A DNA stretch of 25,425 nt from a virus: positions 1-25,425 of the IMG/VR virus record IMGVR_UViG_3300043256_000092; one strand, written 5' to 3'. Shown here one piece after another: positions 1 through 6,181 of this stretch. A program made the position numbers and the translations under genes. Position 1 is the stretch's first letter; each line of letters begins with the position of its first letter. The notes beneath the pieces are model-generated. The model did not search any database, had not been told where the DNA came from, and saw nothing but the letters and a program-made list of their open reading frames with translations.

Positions 1-259
1 TTTCTCTCTGTACTGATTAATATTTACCACCTCGTCCCACTATCACAGCTCACTCGTACTGGCTTATCTCGCTGCCTTAGTACTCCAAGCCCTGAGGCTT
101 AAATCTACTGCCGTGTACACCTCCTTTATGTTCGACACCATAGATTAGTCCCATTGTCTGCTAAATCTTTTTACTAAAGTCCTTCAGTAGAGATCCGATC
201 CCCTGCATCACGCACACCTGAAGGTGTCCAGAGGAAAACCACTTCCTCCAACCAAAATA
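1..259. other. Left-edge non-coding stretch with two small hairpins
   Basis: No convincing gene is visible; only minus-strand open stretches of about 15 to 25 codons occur. Two adjacent inverted repeats lie just beyond the 3' end of the minus-strand gene at 260-646: ACACCT/AGGTGT (214-227) and GAGGAA/TTCCTC (231-248). They could fold in the 3' end of that transcript, but neither is followed on the minus strand by a T run, so a terminator is not demonstrated. Confidence 0.4.
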
Positions 260-646
260 CTATTCTTCAGCTCGTTTAATAGAATCAATAATACCTTTCG
301 CACTATCCATCAAGGCTGTTTCATGAATCGATAGCTTCCCTTTATCTGTCATTGCTTCAATGTAATCAATAATGAACGTATACATGGACTGATTGATCTT
401 ACCGTTCTCTAGTAGGGTAGAGGGATGATCAGGAAGCACTCCTCCTCCTCCTGGCACTTCGCTAATTACTCCTTTCAAGAAGTCATACAGTTCAGCTGAT
501 CCAAGATCCTCTTCTCCCGACTCTGCCACTAGTACAGTAAGCGCATCAGCTAGATTGTCAATAGGGTTATCTGCATCATACTCTGGATAGTCCATAAAGC
601 TGGCCTTTGCCACCTTGTTTGCTGTTTTAATTATTTGATCTTTCAT
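260..646 (-). CDS. Hypothetical protein, 128 aa
   Basis: Not recognised. A soluble, acidic protein with a run of four glycines near the middle (about residues 66-69) that may be a linker between two helical halves. No membrane segment, cysteine cluster or catalytic motif is visible. It is the last gene of the left minus-strand operon (2170 to 260), about 100 bases after the preceding gene. The start has an A-rich lead rather than a Shine-Dalgarno site, as is usual in Bacteroidota and their phages. Function unknown. Confidence 0.7.
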   Translation of the reverse strand: MKDQIIKTANKVAKASFMDYPEYDADNPIDNLADALTVLVAESGEEDLGSAELYDFLKGVISEVPGGGGVLPDHPSTLLENGKINQSMYTFIIDYIEAMTDKGKLSIHETALMDSAKGIIDSIKRAEE

Positions 647-748
647 TTTCCTTGGTTTTTTGGCTAATTAAGCCTGGTTTCAATTTAAAACTTTCTTTTT
701 CGCTGCCTGATTCAAATATGCGATCTTACAGCCTGTCAGAGACAAGAT

Positions 749-1312
749 TTACGCTTGTTGATTATTGTGCCATTTAATGAATACGATCACAGCCTTGTAA
801 GTAGCCTCTAGTAAGCTAATTCCATACTCACAAATACGATCATCTAACTCGCTATTCTTATTATAAGCAAGAATTTCACAATAATCAGACTCCTCATCAC
901 CCACAATACTAACTTTGTGAAAGTCGTTATTAATCTTCTCCACTACTGGCATAAGCCAATCCCAGGACGTTGCAAATTTCAAATAACTACACTCTCCTGT
1001 AATTAGCCTCCCCTGAATAGGTAATAGATGATCCTTGCTAGGCTTTGTTTCTCCACAATCCCATGCATACCCGTTATTACATTGAGCAGGCTTATAACCC
1101 ATAAACTCAGCTATCAGCTTATTGCCGTGTCCTGTGCTGTCTTCTTCAAATTCTGGTACTCCTGCTGCCTCTAGTAGTTCCACATCACCAGGATCAATGT
1201 ATTCTTTCAGTGATTGCAGTTCAGTCAATTCGCACGTACTGATTCGCTCAGCTCGTAGCTCTGCTCTTAGATATTCTAATCTGTTTTTAATTTCTTGTGT
1301 TTTAGTTGTCAT
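749..1312 (-). CDS. Hypothetical phage protein with Trp/Gly-rich small domain, 187 aa
   Basis: I place the start at the internal ATG at 1312: it avoids overlap with the upstream gene (which ends at 1338), has an A-rich lead, and removes a low-complexity N-terminus. The N-terminal third is a charged helix. The C-terminal part carries 'NKLIAEFMGY' and 'SWDWLMPVVEKI', a motif pair I associate with a recurrent family of uncharacterised proteins in Bacteroidota and their phages. Function is unknown in that family; nothing catalytic is visible. Probably a small accessory protein of the left minus-strand operon. Confidence 0.75.
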   Translation of the reverse strand: MTTKTQEIKNRLEYLRAELRAERISTCELTELQSLKEYIDPGDVELLEAAGVPEFEEDSTGHGNKLIAEFMGYKPAQCNNGYAWDCGETKPSKDHLLPIQGRLITGECSYLKFATSWDWLMPVVEKINNDFHKVSIVGDEESDYCEILAYNKNSELDDRICEYGISLLEATYKAVIVFIKWHNNQQA

Positions 1313-1337
1313 TTTCTTAGTTGTTAATTGGTTCGTA

Positions 1338-1964
1338 TTATTTAGTTGGACTTTCACATATCACCCCGTTGCAGCTGATATTATAATTATCAACAACTAA
1401 CTCAGTAAATGAACAGTTGAAGGTTTTGTTTATCAGGTTCAGGATGTTTACCTTCGTGTACTTGCCTAAACCGTTGTTTCGTTCCAATCCTTTGTAATTA
1501 TAGAACTCACTTTGTCTATCATGACTATCATTCAGGCGATTCTGGGTAGTTCTATCAATAGAAAAATCGCAGTGTATAGTTTCGTAGTCTCTCATCGTTC
1601 CAAACTCAACAAAAACGACTTTATCATCATTAGTCCTGAACTCTGTTCTGATCCTGTGATTTAAAATATCATCATTGTACTCCTCCTTGGTGTATGTCAT
1701 GCCCATACCAACAAACAAAAGGACATTTTTATATTTCTTGTACGCCTCCTTGGTTGCTCTCTCTCGCTCCTTGGTTGCCTCTTCGATCTGGGCATCGGAA
1801 ACGTTAATGTACGTAACAGGAAATGAGCAAGTCTGCTTGTACTTAAACACCCCGTTTGAATCGCAGCATCCATGTGCATGGGCTACTTGGTTGCGGAACT
1901 TCTCATTTGTGTAAATCTCTTGAAACTTCTCATTTGTGAGTGTTTCGGTTGTTTTGTTCATCAT
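1338..1964 (-). CDS. Hypothetical protein, 208 aa
   Basis: Not recognised. The N-terminus holds two copies of a short motif, TNEKFQEIY and TNEKFRNQV (about residues 10-28), a local duplication. A segment rich in Glu, Arg and Lys (about 60-78) looks like a surface helix, and the C-terminal half is mixed alpha/beta by eye with several Cys residues. No signal peptide or membrane segment. It lies second in the left minus-strand operon, 38 bases after the small DNA-binding gene at 2003-2170, suggesting co-transcription from the promoter at 2194-2224. Confidence 0.7.
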   Translation of the reverse strand: MMNKTTETLTNEKFQEIYTNEKFRNQVAHAHGCCDSNGVFKYKQTCSFPVTYINVSDAQIEEATKERERATKEAYKKYKNVLLFVGMGMTYTKEEYNDDILNHRIRTEFRTNDDKVVFVEFGTMRDYETIHCDFSIDRTTQNRLNDSHDRQSEFYNYKGLERNNGLGKYTKVNILNLINKTFNCSFTELVVDNYNISCNGVICESPTK

Positions 1965-2002
1965 AATTTTGGTTGTTTTAAGCCTTTCGACTCTGGTTTA
2001 TA

Positions 2003-2170
2003 CTACTTCTTAAAGCTTTTTGGTGGATAAATACTTTTATCAATAAACTTTCGATTACCTACTATTACTGTCTTGATCTTCTGCGGCGTAGTTAATCTTG
2101 TTACTTCGTCGGGCCGTAGTCCTGACTCCCTAGCGAAGTCTGCTAGTGATATTAAATTGTCTGTGTTCAT
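2003..2170 (-). CDS. Small HTH/excisionase-like DNA-binding protein, 55 aa (paralogue 1)
   Basis: Start chosen at the ATG at 2170, about 20 bases below a good promoter. The protein reads as a compact helix-turn-helix ('SLADFARESGLRPDEVTRL') followed by a beta-hairpin wing ('KFIDKSIYPPKSFKK'), the layout of AlpA/excisionase or MerR-like N-terminal domains. It is clearly paralogous to the protein encoded at 5159-5323: shared SLA-FAR, L-P-(D/S)(D/E)VT-L, R-PQ/TPQ, (V/K)-ID, YPP--FKK. Both genes lead an operon and share promoter architecture, so a regulator acting on this phage's own operons is a reasonable inference. The exact fold and targets are not proven. Confidence 0.75.
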   Translation of the reverse strand: MNTDNLISLADFARESGLRPDEVTRLTTPQKIKTVIVGNRKFIDKSIYPPKSFKK

Positions 2171-2193
2171 CTGGTTTGTTGTTAATGATAGTG

Positions 2194-2224
2194 CAAGTAT
2201 AGGCAATATTTCTGACTCTTGCAA
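2194..2224 (-). promoter_or_regulatory. Bacteroidota-type promoter of the left minus-strand operon
   Basis: Read on the minus strand: TTG (2224-2222), 20 bases, then TATACTTG (2201-2194), one mismatch from the Bacteroidota -7 consensus TAnnTTTG at ideal spacing. The -33 box sits in the context AACTTGCA, the same octamer as at the promoter at 5110-5140. The expected transcription start is some 15-20 bases before the ATG at 2170. Confidence 0.7.
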
Positions 2225-2236
2225 GTTTATTGGCAA

Positions 2237-2460
2237 CTATCTTTCTAATGATACTTAACACGAAACCCTCTCCATCTGGTAGCCATCAACATAAGAATGA
2301 CGGTAAAAAAATGCGATTTCGGGCTTTTTATCTAATTTCGGGCTTTTGGTACTTATTCACTACATAGCCCAACACAGGTGCTCCGCGCGTTCTCCCGCTC
2401 CGCGTTGGACCTAAAAACACCATTTCCCCATCTGGTAGACCACATTCACACCTATTTCAC
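2237..2460. repeat. Intergenic stretch with short direct repeats
   Basis: No gene seen. It contains a 13-base direct repeat ATTTCGGGCTTTT at 2316-2328 and 2335-2347 (19 bases apart, nearly two helical turns) and an 11-base direct repeat CCATCTGGTAG at 2272-2282 and 2428-2438. The first pair is spaced like tandem protein-binding sites; the second flanks it. Function unknown. The far end may belong to the degraded HNH reading frame that follows. Confidence 0.45.
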
Positions 2461-2849
2461 CCTATTTACACCACACTACAGGCAGTACAAGCACTATTCG
2501 CAACAGATCCAGGTTTATGCGGTGGGGTAGGTGAGGCATATTGATGGTAACAAGGAAAATAACTTCGCTACCAACTTGGAATGGTCGCAAAGCTCCATCA
2601 GGCAAGGACCACCACGCAACCGGTACAAAGGCTAGTAAGGACACGAAGCGTCTAATGCGTATGGCCAAGTTAGGCAAGAGACACCCAAAGTATAAGGGAT
2701 ACTATCAGGTACTAGGCCGAAGGTTTTATAGTTCACGTGTAGCTGGTGAGGTGATGAATGTATCAGATAGGACTATACAACGCAGATGCAGCAACCCTGA
2801 CAAGTTCCCAGACTATAACTTTATCCCCGACCCAGAGAGATTAGGATAG
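2461..2849 (+). pseudogene. Frameshifted HNH homing endonuclease remnant
   Basis: The hallmark HNH core 'HIDGNKENNFATNLEWS' is encoded at about 2537-2587, but its frame meets a TAG just upstream (2528-2530) and another stop about 15 codons downstream. A preceding piece resembling the lead-in of such enzymes (VQALFATDPG) is in a second frame (about 2479-2508). The C-terminal DNA-binding tail, with a NUMOD3-like stretch (KLGKRHPKYKGYY) and a NUMOD1/HTH-like stretch (YSSRVAGEVMNVSDRTIQRR), is in a third frame ending at 2849. Assembled, these pieces give the order of an HNH homing endonuclease. It lies on the plus strand between two minus-strand operons, consistent with a decayed selfish gene. 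Sequencing error would be the alternative cause of the frame changes. Confidence 0.7.
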
Positions 2850-3017
2850 CATCATCCTACTATCAGTTTTCCCACCACAGGCGCAGCAGGGCGTAATAGC
2901 GAGATGATCTAGGCGCAGAGCAAGGTAATGTACTGCAATAGAGTTAAACGGCCTTAAATCGGCTTACCTGGATCCAAAATGCAATTACAGAGAGAATATC
3001 TAAGGGAGGAATCAGAA
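2850..3017. other. Non-coding stretch after the HNH remnant
   Basis: No open frame or repeat of note is seen. It separates the 3' end of the plus-strand HNH remnant from the hairpin at 3018-3064. Confidence 0.4.
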
Positions 3018-3064
3018 AGACCCACCCCCGCTTACCCCAATCCAATCAGAGCGGGGGTGGGTCT
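3018..3064. terminator. 15-bp perfect GC-rich inverted repeat, likely bidirectional terminator
   Basis: AGACCCACCCCCGCT (3018-3032) pairs perfectly with AGCGGGGGTGGGTCT (3050-3064) around a 17-base loop. It lies 52 bases beyond the stop of the long minus-strand operon (last gene 3116-3571) and after the plus-strand HNH remnant, where converging transcripts would meet. The flanking T runs are weak (TCTTTCTGATT on the minus strand), so it may act as a terminator or as an RNA 3'-end stabiliser. Confidence 0.6.
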
Positions 3065-3115
3065 AAGGGGTGGTTCAGACGCTTATAAATATCGAGTCAA
3101 AATTTTTTAGGAATT

Positions 3116-3571
3116 TTATTTTTTTCTATTCCTCTCCCACATAGCGCCTTCTCTCTTAGCCTTCTGTAGTCCATTGGCCACCTGATGCCCCAAAATAAGG
3201 TTAGGATCACCCTTTGGGGATATATACCCTTTAATCACCTCATTCAAGTAAGGAAATTGATCTTTGATATCCTGATCTATCTCCGAAGGATCCTCAGCGT
3301 TGGTAGTTAAGGTCTTCAGAATCCTTGGATCAGTGCCCTTTAGATGAATTCTTGCCGCATCCAGTACAGCTTCCGGCACTCTCTTGCTCCTAATAAAATC
3401 CAGGGAACTAGGCTCTATGCTGATTTCAAAATCCCGATTATCCGGCAGATCACGTCTTTTTCCCTCGGTAAAGATGTGTGGCTGGCCGTCATCTGGCGTT
3501 TTAAATACCTCTCGGAGAACACCTCTTACTTTATAAGGGGTAATGAATGCTGTTTCTTTACTTTTATTCAT
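3116..3571 (-). CDS. Hypothetical protein, 151 aa
   Basis: Not recognised. Soluble and charged, with a very basic C-terminus (KAKREGAMWERNRKK). A central segment (about 55-110) appears helical, and 'YISPKGDPNLILGHQVANGLQKAKREGA' lies close to the end. No cysteine cluster or membrane segment. It is the last gene of the minus-strand operon that starts at 5053, and its start lies 11 bases after the stop of the 50-residue gene upstream. Function unknown. Confidence 0.7.
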   Translation of the reverse strand: MNKSKETAFITPYKVRGVLREVFKTPDDGQPHIFTEGKRRDLPDNRDFEISIEPSSLDFIRSKRVPEAVLDAARIHLKGTDPRILKTLTTNAEDPSEIDQDIKDQFPYLNEVIKGYISPKGDPNLILGHQVANGLQKAKREGAMWERNRKK

Positions 3572-3582
3572 GATTTTTAAGA

Positions 3583-3735
3583 TTACTCTTCAATAATTAT
3601 CCCCAAGCTAGCTGCTCCTTCACGTATCTTCTTATTTACGGTCCAGGCAAGCATAGTTGTGGGGTTCTGTATTATCAGGCCACGGAGAATAGTCTCTACG
3701 GTCTTTTTGTTTACAAGTGCCTGCGGCTTACTCAT
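3583..3735 (-). CDS. Hypothetical small protein, 50 aa
   Basis: A short gene whose ATG overlaps the stop of the upstream gene (ATGA overlap at 3735-3732), which argues strongly for translation by coupling. The sequence begins MSKPQALVNKKTVETILRGL and ends LGIIIEE. It is basic at the N-terminus, likely all-helical, with no cysteine. It resembles the kind of small host-takeover or regulatory protein found in phage early operons, but no family is recognised. Confidence 0.65.
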   Translation of the reverse strand: MSKPQALVNKKTVETILRGLIIQNPTTMLAWTVNKKIREGAASLGIIIEE

Positions 3736-3974
3736 ACTTCTATAAAATTAGGATTATCCTTACTCGTATCCACTATCTTGAATCGCTTATACTTCCTTCC
3801 GATCAGTTTTGGCGCTTCTCCACCAAGGGAGCTATCCCAGATAGCGATACCTGTAAGGTGAATAAGGTAATTCAACTGGGCTAAGTCCATGTATTTAGGA
3901 ACGGATTTTAGGTCCATTACTAATATCCCTGTCTTGAGTGCTGAGCACTTCTTAATCTTTCTTGGTGTTTTCAT
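3732..3974 (-). CDS. Hypothetical protein, 80 aa
   Basis: Not recognised. Basic N-terminus (MKTPRKIKKCSALKTG), then a hydrophobic centre with alternating aromatic residues suggesting a small beta-rich domain. The ATG overlaps the end of the 182-residue gene upstream, and its own stop overlaps the next ATG, placing it in a translationally coupled run of genes on the minus strand. Function unknown. Confidence 0.7.
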   Translation of the reverse strand: MKTPRKIKKCSALKTGILVMDLKSVPKYMDLAQLNYLIHLTGIAIWDSSLGGEAPKLIGRKYKRFKIVDTSKDNPNFIEV

Positions 3975-4519
3975 ACGAACTGTGCTAAGTATTTAATTGG
4001 ATCCTTCTCCATAACCATTTGTTGCAGGTGGAATCTCCAGGCGCTTTGATTAAACCTGATATGTACATTATCCCGCTTATAATTCCCGGATAAGTTAATG
4101 TGACCATTAGTTCGATGCCAATGCGGGGCATCCTTCATAAGCGGATCTTGCTCATGCTGAGCTATATAGTTTGGCTGTACATGCGTAATATGTCTACCCT
4201 CGGGATCAGTAACGTTTACTATAATCTCAGGGGTATCGCTAATATCTCCTTGAATCCCATTTAGTAGAGGCACTTCAAATAACTCTCCATGGAAGGCCTC
4301 AGAAAACGAATGGTTGAAGATTAACAGAGCTGCCGGGATGATGTCTACGTAATTACTCGAATCCCCAGGGAAGGTATACACCACGGAGACTTCTATCTTA
4401 TCGTTCGCAACAACCGCCCCTGCGTTAATAACCGTATCCCTACCCCCGATACTATAACCGGCCCAACCGTTGTTTAGCGCCTTCTGGAGGGCTTTTTCTA
4501 TTATCTCTTTATTTGTCAT
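3971..4519 (-). CDS. Hypothetical protein, 182 aa
   Basis: Not recognised. The N-terminus is a helix (NKEIIEKALQKALNNGW), followed by probable beta strands. The C-terminal third has several His and Trp residues (APHWHRTNGHINLSG), which could be structural or metal-binding but match no motif I can name. 'EKALQKALNNGW' followed by a conserved-looking aromatic recalls phage proteins annotated only as hypothetical. Both ends overlap neighbours by 4 bases (ATGA), so it belongs to the coupled minus-strand operon from 5053. Confidence 0.75.
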   Translation of the reverse strand: MTNKEIIEKALQKALNNGWAGYSIGGRDTVINAGAVVANDKIEVSVVYTFPGDSSNYVDIIPAALLIFNHSFSEAFHGELFEVPLLNGIQGDISDTPEIIVNVTDPEGRHITHVQPNYIAQHEQDPLMKDAPHWHRTNGHINLSGNYKRDNVHIRFNQSAWRFHLQQMVMEKDPIKYLAQFV

Positions 4520-4644
4520 AGTTCCAGTTCTTGTTCATGATACTCCTTTAGCAACTTAGCTAAGATAGAGGGGTTGCGAAGGTTAAGCCTGTCTACATGG
4601 ATGGCTTTTACTGCGAATTGTCTGGCTGTTAGCTTCTTACTCAT
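4516..4644 (-). CDS. Hypothetical small protein, 42 aa
   Basis: Starts MSKKLTARQFAVKAIHVDRL and ends KEYHEQELEL. The ATG comes one base after the upstream stop (TGATATG), and the stop overlaps the next ATG (ATGA at 4519-4516). Coupling at both ends supports a real gene. It has a basic, then acidic, helical character and no membrane segment. Function unknown. Confidence 0.65.
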   Translation of the reverse strand: MSKKLTARQFAVKAIHVDRLNLRNPSILAKLLKEYHEQELEL

Positions 4645-4645
4645 A

Positions 4646-4747
4646 TCAACAGTTTTCAACCCCCAGCACAATCAATGCAAATAGGATCAGTATTATCACC
4701 AACTCTCTAAATTCAGGGTTCTTGTGTATATTTAAGCTTATTGCCAT
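4646..4747 (-). CDS. Single-pass membrane miniprotein, 33 aa
   Basis: Reads MAISLNIHKNPEFRELVIIL and continues with a hydrophobic stretch (ILILFALIVLGV) that forms one plausible transmembrane helix at about residues 17-30, ending GVENC. The ATG shares a base with the upstream stop (TAATG), so it is probably coupled to it. Small membrane proteins of this type in phage early operons may act on the host envelope or lysis timing, but that is speculation here. Confidence 0.6.
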   Translation of the reverse strand: MAISLNIHKNPEFRELVIILILFALIVLGVENC

Positions 4748-4914
4748 TAGAATAGCTGTGCTAAAAATTGTCTTGCCCTTTTCACCCTAGAGGGCTTCTC
4801 TTTTGAGCTCAGGGAGATCTTCTCTGGGTGACAGGGCATACATATCAGGAAGTTTACTATCTCTTTGTGAGAAGTAAAGGTGCGACACTTTGTACAGAAC
4901 ATCTGGTGAGTCAT
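4747..4914 (-). CDS. Small zinc-ribbon-like protein, 55 aa
   Basis: Start chosen at the ATG at 4914, one base after the stop of the upstream gene; an in-frame TTG ten codons earlier is possible but would overlap that gene. Two CxxC knuckles (CTKC near residue 7, CMPC near residue 26) make a likely zinc-binding site, followed by a basic tail (SRVKRARQFLAQLF). This fits a nucleic-acid or protein-binding adaptor. No specific family recognised. Confidence 0.65.
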   Translation of the reverse strand: MTHQMFCTKCRTFTSHKEIVNFLICMPCHPEKISLSSKEKPSRVKRARQFLAQLF

Positions 4915-4915
4915 G

Positions 4916-5053
4916 TTAATTGCAATGTACTTCGAATGATCCAAGGAGCCCCCTATAATACGATAGTCGGTACTCTACTACATGATTACTCCAGGTTGTG
5001 CGTTTAGGAAGTTCATCCAGTAAGCAGATATATACGACTTTAGGCTTGTTCAT
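4916..5053 (-). CDS. Hypothetical small protein, 45 aa, first gene of the minus-strand operon
   Basis: Reads MNKPKVVYICLLDELPKRTT and ends GSFEVHCN. The ATG at 5053 follows an A-rich leader and the divergent control region, and the stop is separated by one base from the next ATG. 'YICLLDELPKRTTWSNHV.EYRLSYYRGLLGSFEV' looks like one compact alpha/beta unit. Position as the operon leader and tight coupling downstream support it being real. Function unknown. Confidence 0.6.
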   Translation of the reverse strand: MNKPKVVYICLLDELPKRTTWSNHVVEYRLSYYRGLLGSFEVHCN

Positions 5054-5055
5054 TT

Positions 5056-5108
5056 TTAGTTTAAAACTAATAGGTTTGGGACAAAAGTAATAATTATTTC
5101 GAAAATAA
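5056..5108. promoter_or_regulatory. Divergent control region: two inverted repeats and a minus-strand -7 box
   Basis: Contains TTAGTTT-A-AAACTAA (5056-5070), a perfect 15-base inverted repeat just before the minus-strand ATG; a minus-strand TAnnTTTG box, TACTTTTG (5089-5082), with no good -33 TTG; and TTATTT-CGA-AAATAA (5094-5108), a second perfect inverted repeat lying between the two divergent promoters. The second one abuts the -33 box of the plus-strand promoter, so a bound protein could control both directions. Operator function is inferred. Confidence 0.5.
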
Positions 5109-5109
5109 C

Positions 5110-5140
5110 TTGCATAAATCTTTCAAAAGGTATATTTTTG
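5110..5140 (+). promoter_or_regulatory. Bacteroidota-type promoter of the plus-strand early operon
   Basis: TTG (5110-5112), 20 bases, TATTTTTG (5133-5140): a perfect TAnnTTTG -7 box at ideal spacing from the -33 TTG. The -33 context AACTTGCA is identical to that of the minus-strand promoter at 2194-2224. The ATG at 5159 lies 18 bases beyond the -7 box, so the leader is very short. Confidence 0.75.
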
Positions 5141-5158
5141 TTGCCGTAATAAGAAACT

Positions 5159-5323
5159 ATGACTCAAGTATCATTAGCAGAATTTGCAAGGTTAGCTAGC
5201 CTACATCCATCGGACGTAACGGCTCTTATCCGCCCACAGGCGATAGTACCAGACATTATTGGTGGCCATAAGGTTATCGATACAGATAAGTATCCGCCTG
5301 AGGATTTTAAAAAGAAAGTATGA
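5159..5323 (+). CDS. Small HTH/excisionase-like DNA-binding protein, 54 aa (paralogue 2)
   Basis: Starts MTQVSLAEFARLASLHPSDV and ends YPPEDFKKKV. Layout is helix-turn-helix then a short wing, like AlpA/excisionase or MerR-type N-terminal domains. Paralogous to the protein at 2003-2170 on the other strand, with matching residues from SLA-FAR to YPP--FKK. It leads the long plus-strand operon and its stop overlaps the next ATG (ATGA at 5320-5323). Being the first product of the operon, and close to the inverted repeats in the divergent region, it is a good candidate for an autoregulator or genetic switch component; direct evidence of binding is lacking. Confidence 0.75.
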   Translation: MTQVSLAEFARLASLHPSDVTALIRPQAIVPDIIGGHKVIDTDKYPPEDFKKKV

Positions 5324-5625
5324 GAATACCTGAAGAATTCCAATTATTCGGAGAGACCATTAAGGTTATTTGGGATAACGAGAAGTGCGATAAAGAAAAT
5401 GCATATGGGTTAGCTATTTATCAGGATAATGAAATATTACTAACAAATAAGTGTGAAGGCAAGGTGTTATCAAAGCAGAAGATAGAGGTCACCTATCTTC
5501 ATGAAATGACGCATTTTATCATAAAAAAGGCAGGATATGACAAGCTGTCTAGGGACGAGAAATTTGTGGAATTATTTTCCAGAATGCTGCACCAGATATT
5601 AACGACTCAAAAATTTAAGAAATGA
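5320..5625 (+). CDS. Small HExxH zinc metallopeptidase-like protein, 101 aa
   Basis: The zincin signature HEMTH is at residues 61-65, preceded by 'VTYLHEMTH' and followed by a Glu (E84, in KFVELFSRML) that could be the third zinc ligand, as in minimal gluzincins such as the ImmA/IrrE-type metallopeptidase fold. An N-terminal beta-rich half (FGETIKVIW, NEILLTNKC) fits that fold. At 101 residues it is just the catalytic domain, without the HTH of many ImmA/IrrE proteins. ImmA cleaves repressors in mobile elements; the adjacent gene here encodes a small putative regulator, so repressor cleavage is an attractive but unproven role. Confidence 0.75.
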   Translation: MRIPEEFQLFGETIKVIWDNEKCDKENAYGLAIYQDNEILLTNKCEGKVLSKQKIEVTYLHEMTHFIIKKAGYDKLSRDEKFVELFSRMLHQILTTQKFKK

Positions 5626-5939
5626 CACTAGACACACCAGAAGAGCTCGTTGGGTTTTTAGAAAGCGCAGCAGGTAAATATTCAATCATTACCGGGGAAC
5701 GGGGATATGTAGCTTATCTTCTTGCTATAGAGTCCGACAATTCTAGGATTAACGCTAAGATTAACAATAAGTCTCTATATATACTCAAGGAGCACCTAGA
5801 AGTCTTCATCACTATAAACGACGCTAGGGATAGTCATGAGAAGTGGGAGACGCCAGTACCTCACGATCAAGGGGGTTTCGAGAAGTCATACAAGTATCTA
5901 ATCTTTGAAGATAGGACATGGACGCCCACCTCACAGTAA
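5622..5939 (+). CDS. Hypothetical protein, 105 aa
   Basis: Not recognised. It appears to be a single alpha/beta domain: an N-terminal helix (TPEELVGFLESAA), then strands around 'YSIITGERGYVAYLLAIES' and a helix 'KSLYILKEHLEVF'. No catalytic signature. Start overlaps the metallopeptidase stop by 4 bases, and its end overlaps the next gene by 22 bases, consistent with one polycistronic message. Confidence 0.7.
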   Translation: MTLDTPEELVGFLESAAGKYSIITGERGYVAYLLAIESDNSRINAKINNKSLYILKEHLEVFITINDARDSHEKWETPVPHDQGGFEKSYKYLIFEDRTWTPTSQ

Positions 5940-6151
5940 CAACCACTACTAGTGGACTGGTACCATCAACCAGGTACATGCTTAAGCCTGAGGACCCGCA
6001 TGCGATCAAGAGGCACGATATAGTAACCATTGACAATCACCGCTTCTTTATAAAGGAGTTTGACGGGATCTATGCCAGTATTAATCCAATAGGTGAGCCG
6101 TCCAAGAAGTTTAAAAGCGGCAAAGTAGAGTTTGTGAAAGAATTAAATTAG
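5918..6151 (+). CDS. Hypothetical protein, 77 aa
   Basis: Not recognised. The C-terminal 55 residues look like a small beta barrel (HDIVTIDNHRFFIKEFDG, KSGKVEFVKEL), as in SH3-like or KOW-like modules. The first 20 residues are low complexity (TVTTTTSGLVPST) and overlap the preceding gene; an internal ATG at 5978 would give a 57-residue product without overlap and is an equally possible start. Confidence 0.6.
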   Translation: MDAHLTVTTTTSGLVPSTRYMLKPEDPHAIKRHDIVTIDNHRFFIKEFDGIYASINPIGEPSKKFKSGKVEFVKELN

Positions 6152-6181
6152 AACTAATAATCATTAATTAAATATAAACTA

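Noticed and set aside
1-259. Possible CRISPR array or minus-strand tRNA in the left edge
   Set aside because: No regularly spaced repeats and no cloverleaf could be formed; only two simple hairpins.
1122-1400. Plus-strand open frame of 92 codons
   Set aside because: It runs opposite two better minus-strand genes, is Ser-rich with a hydrophobic end, and shows no start context.
2462-2677. Minus-strand 71-codon frame
   Set aside because: It is the complement of the HNH remnant whose motifs are clear on the plus strand.
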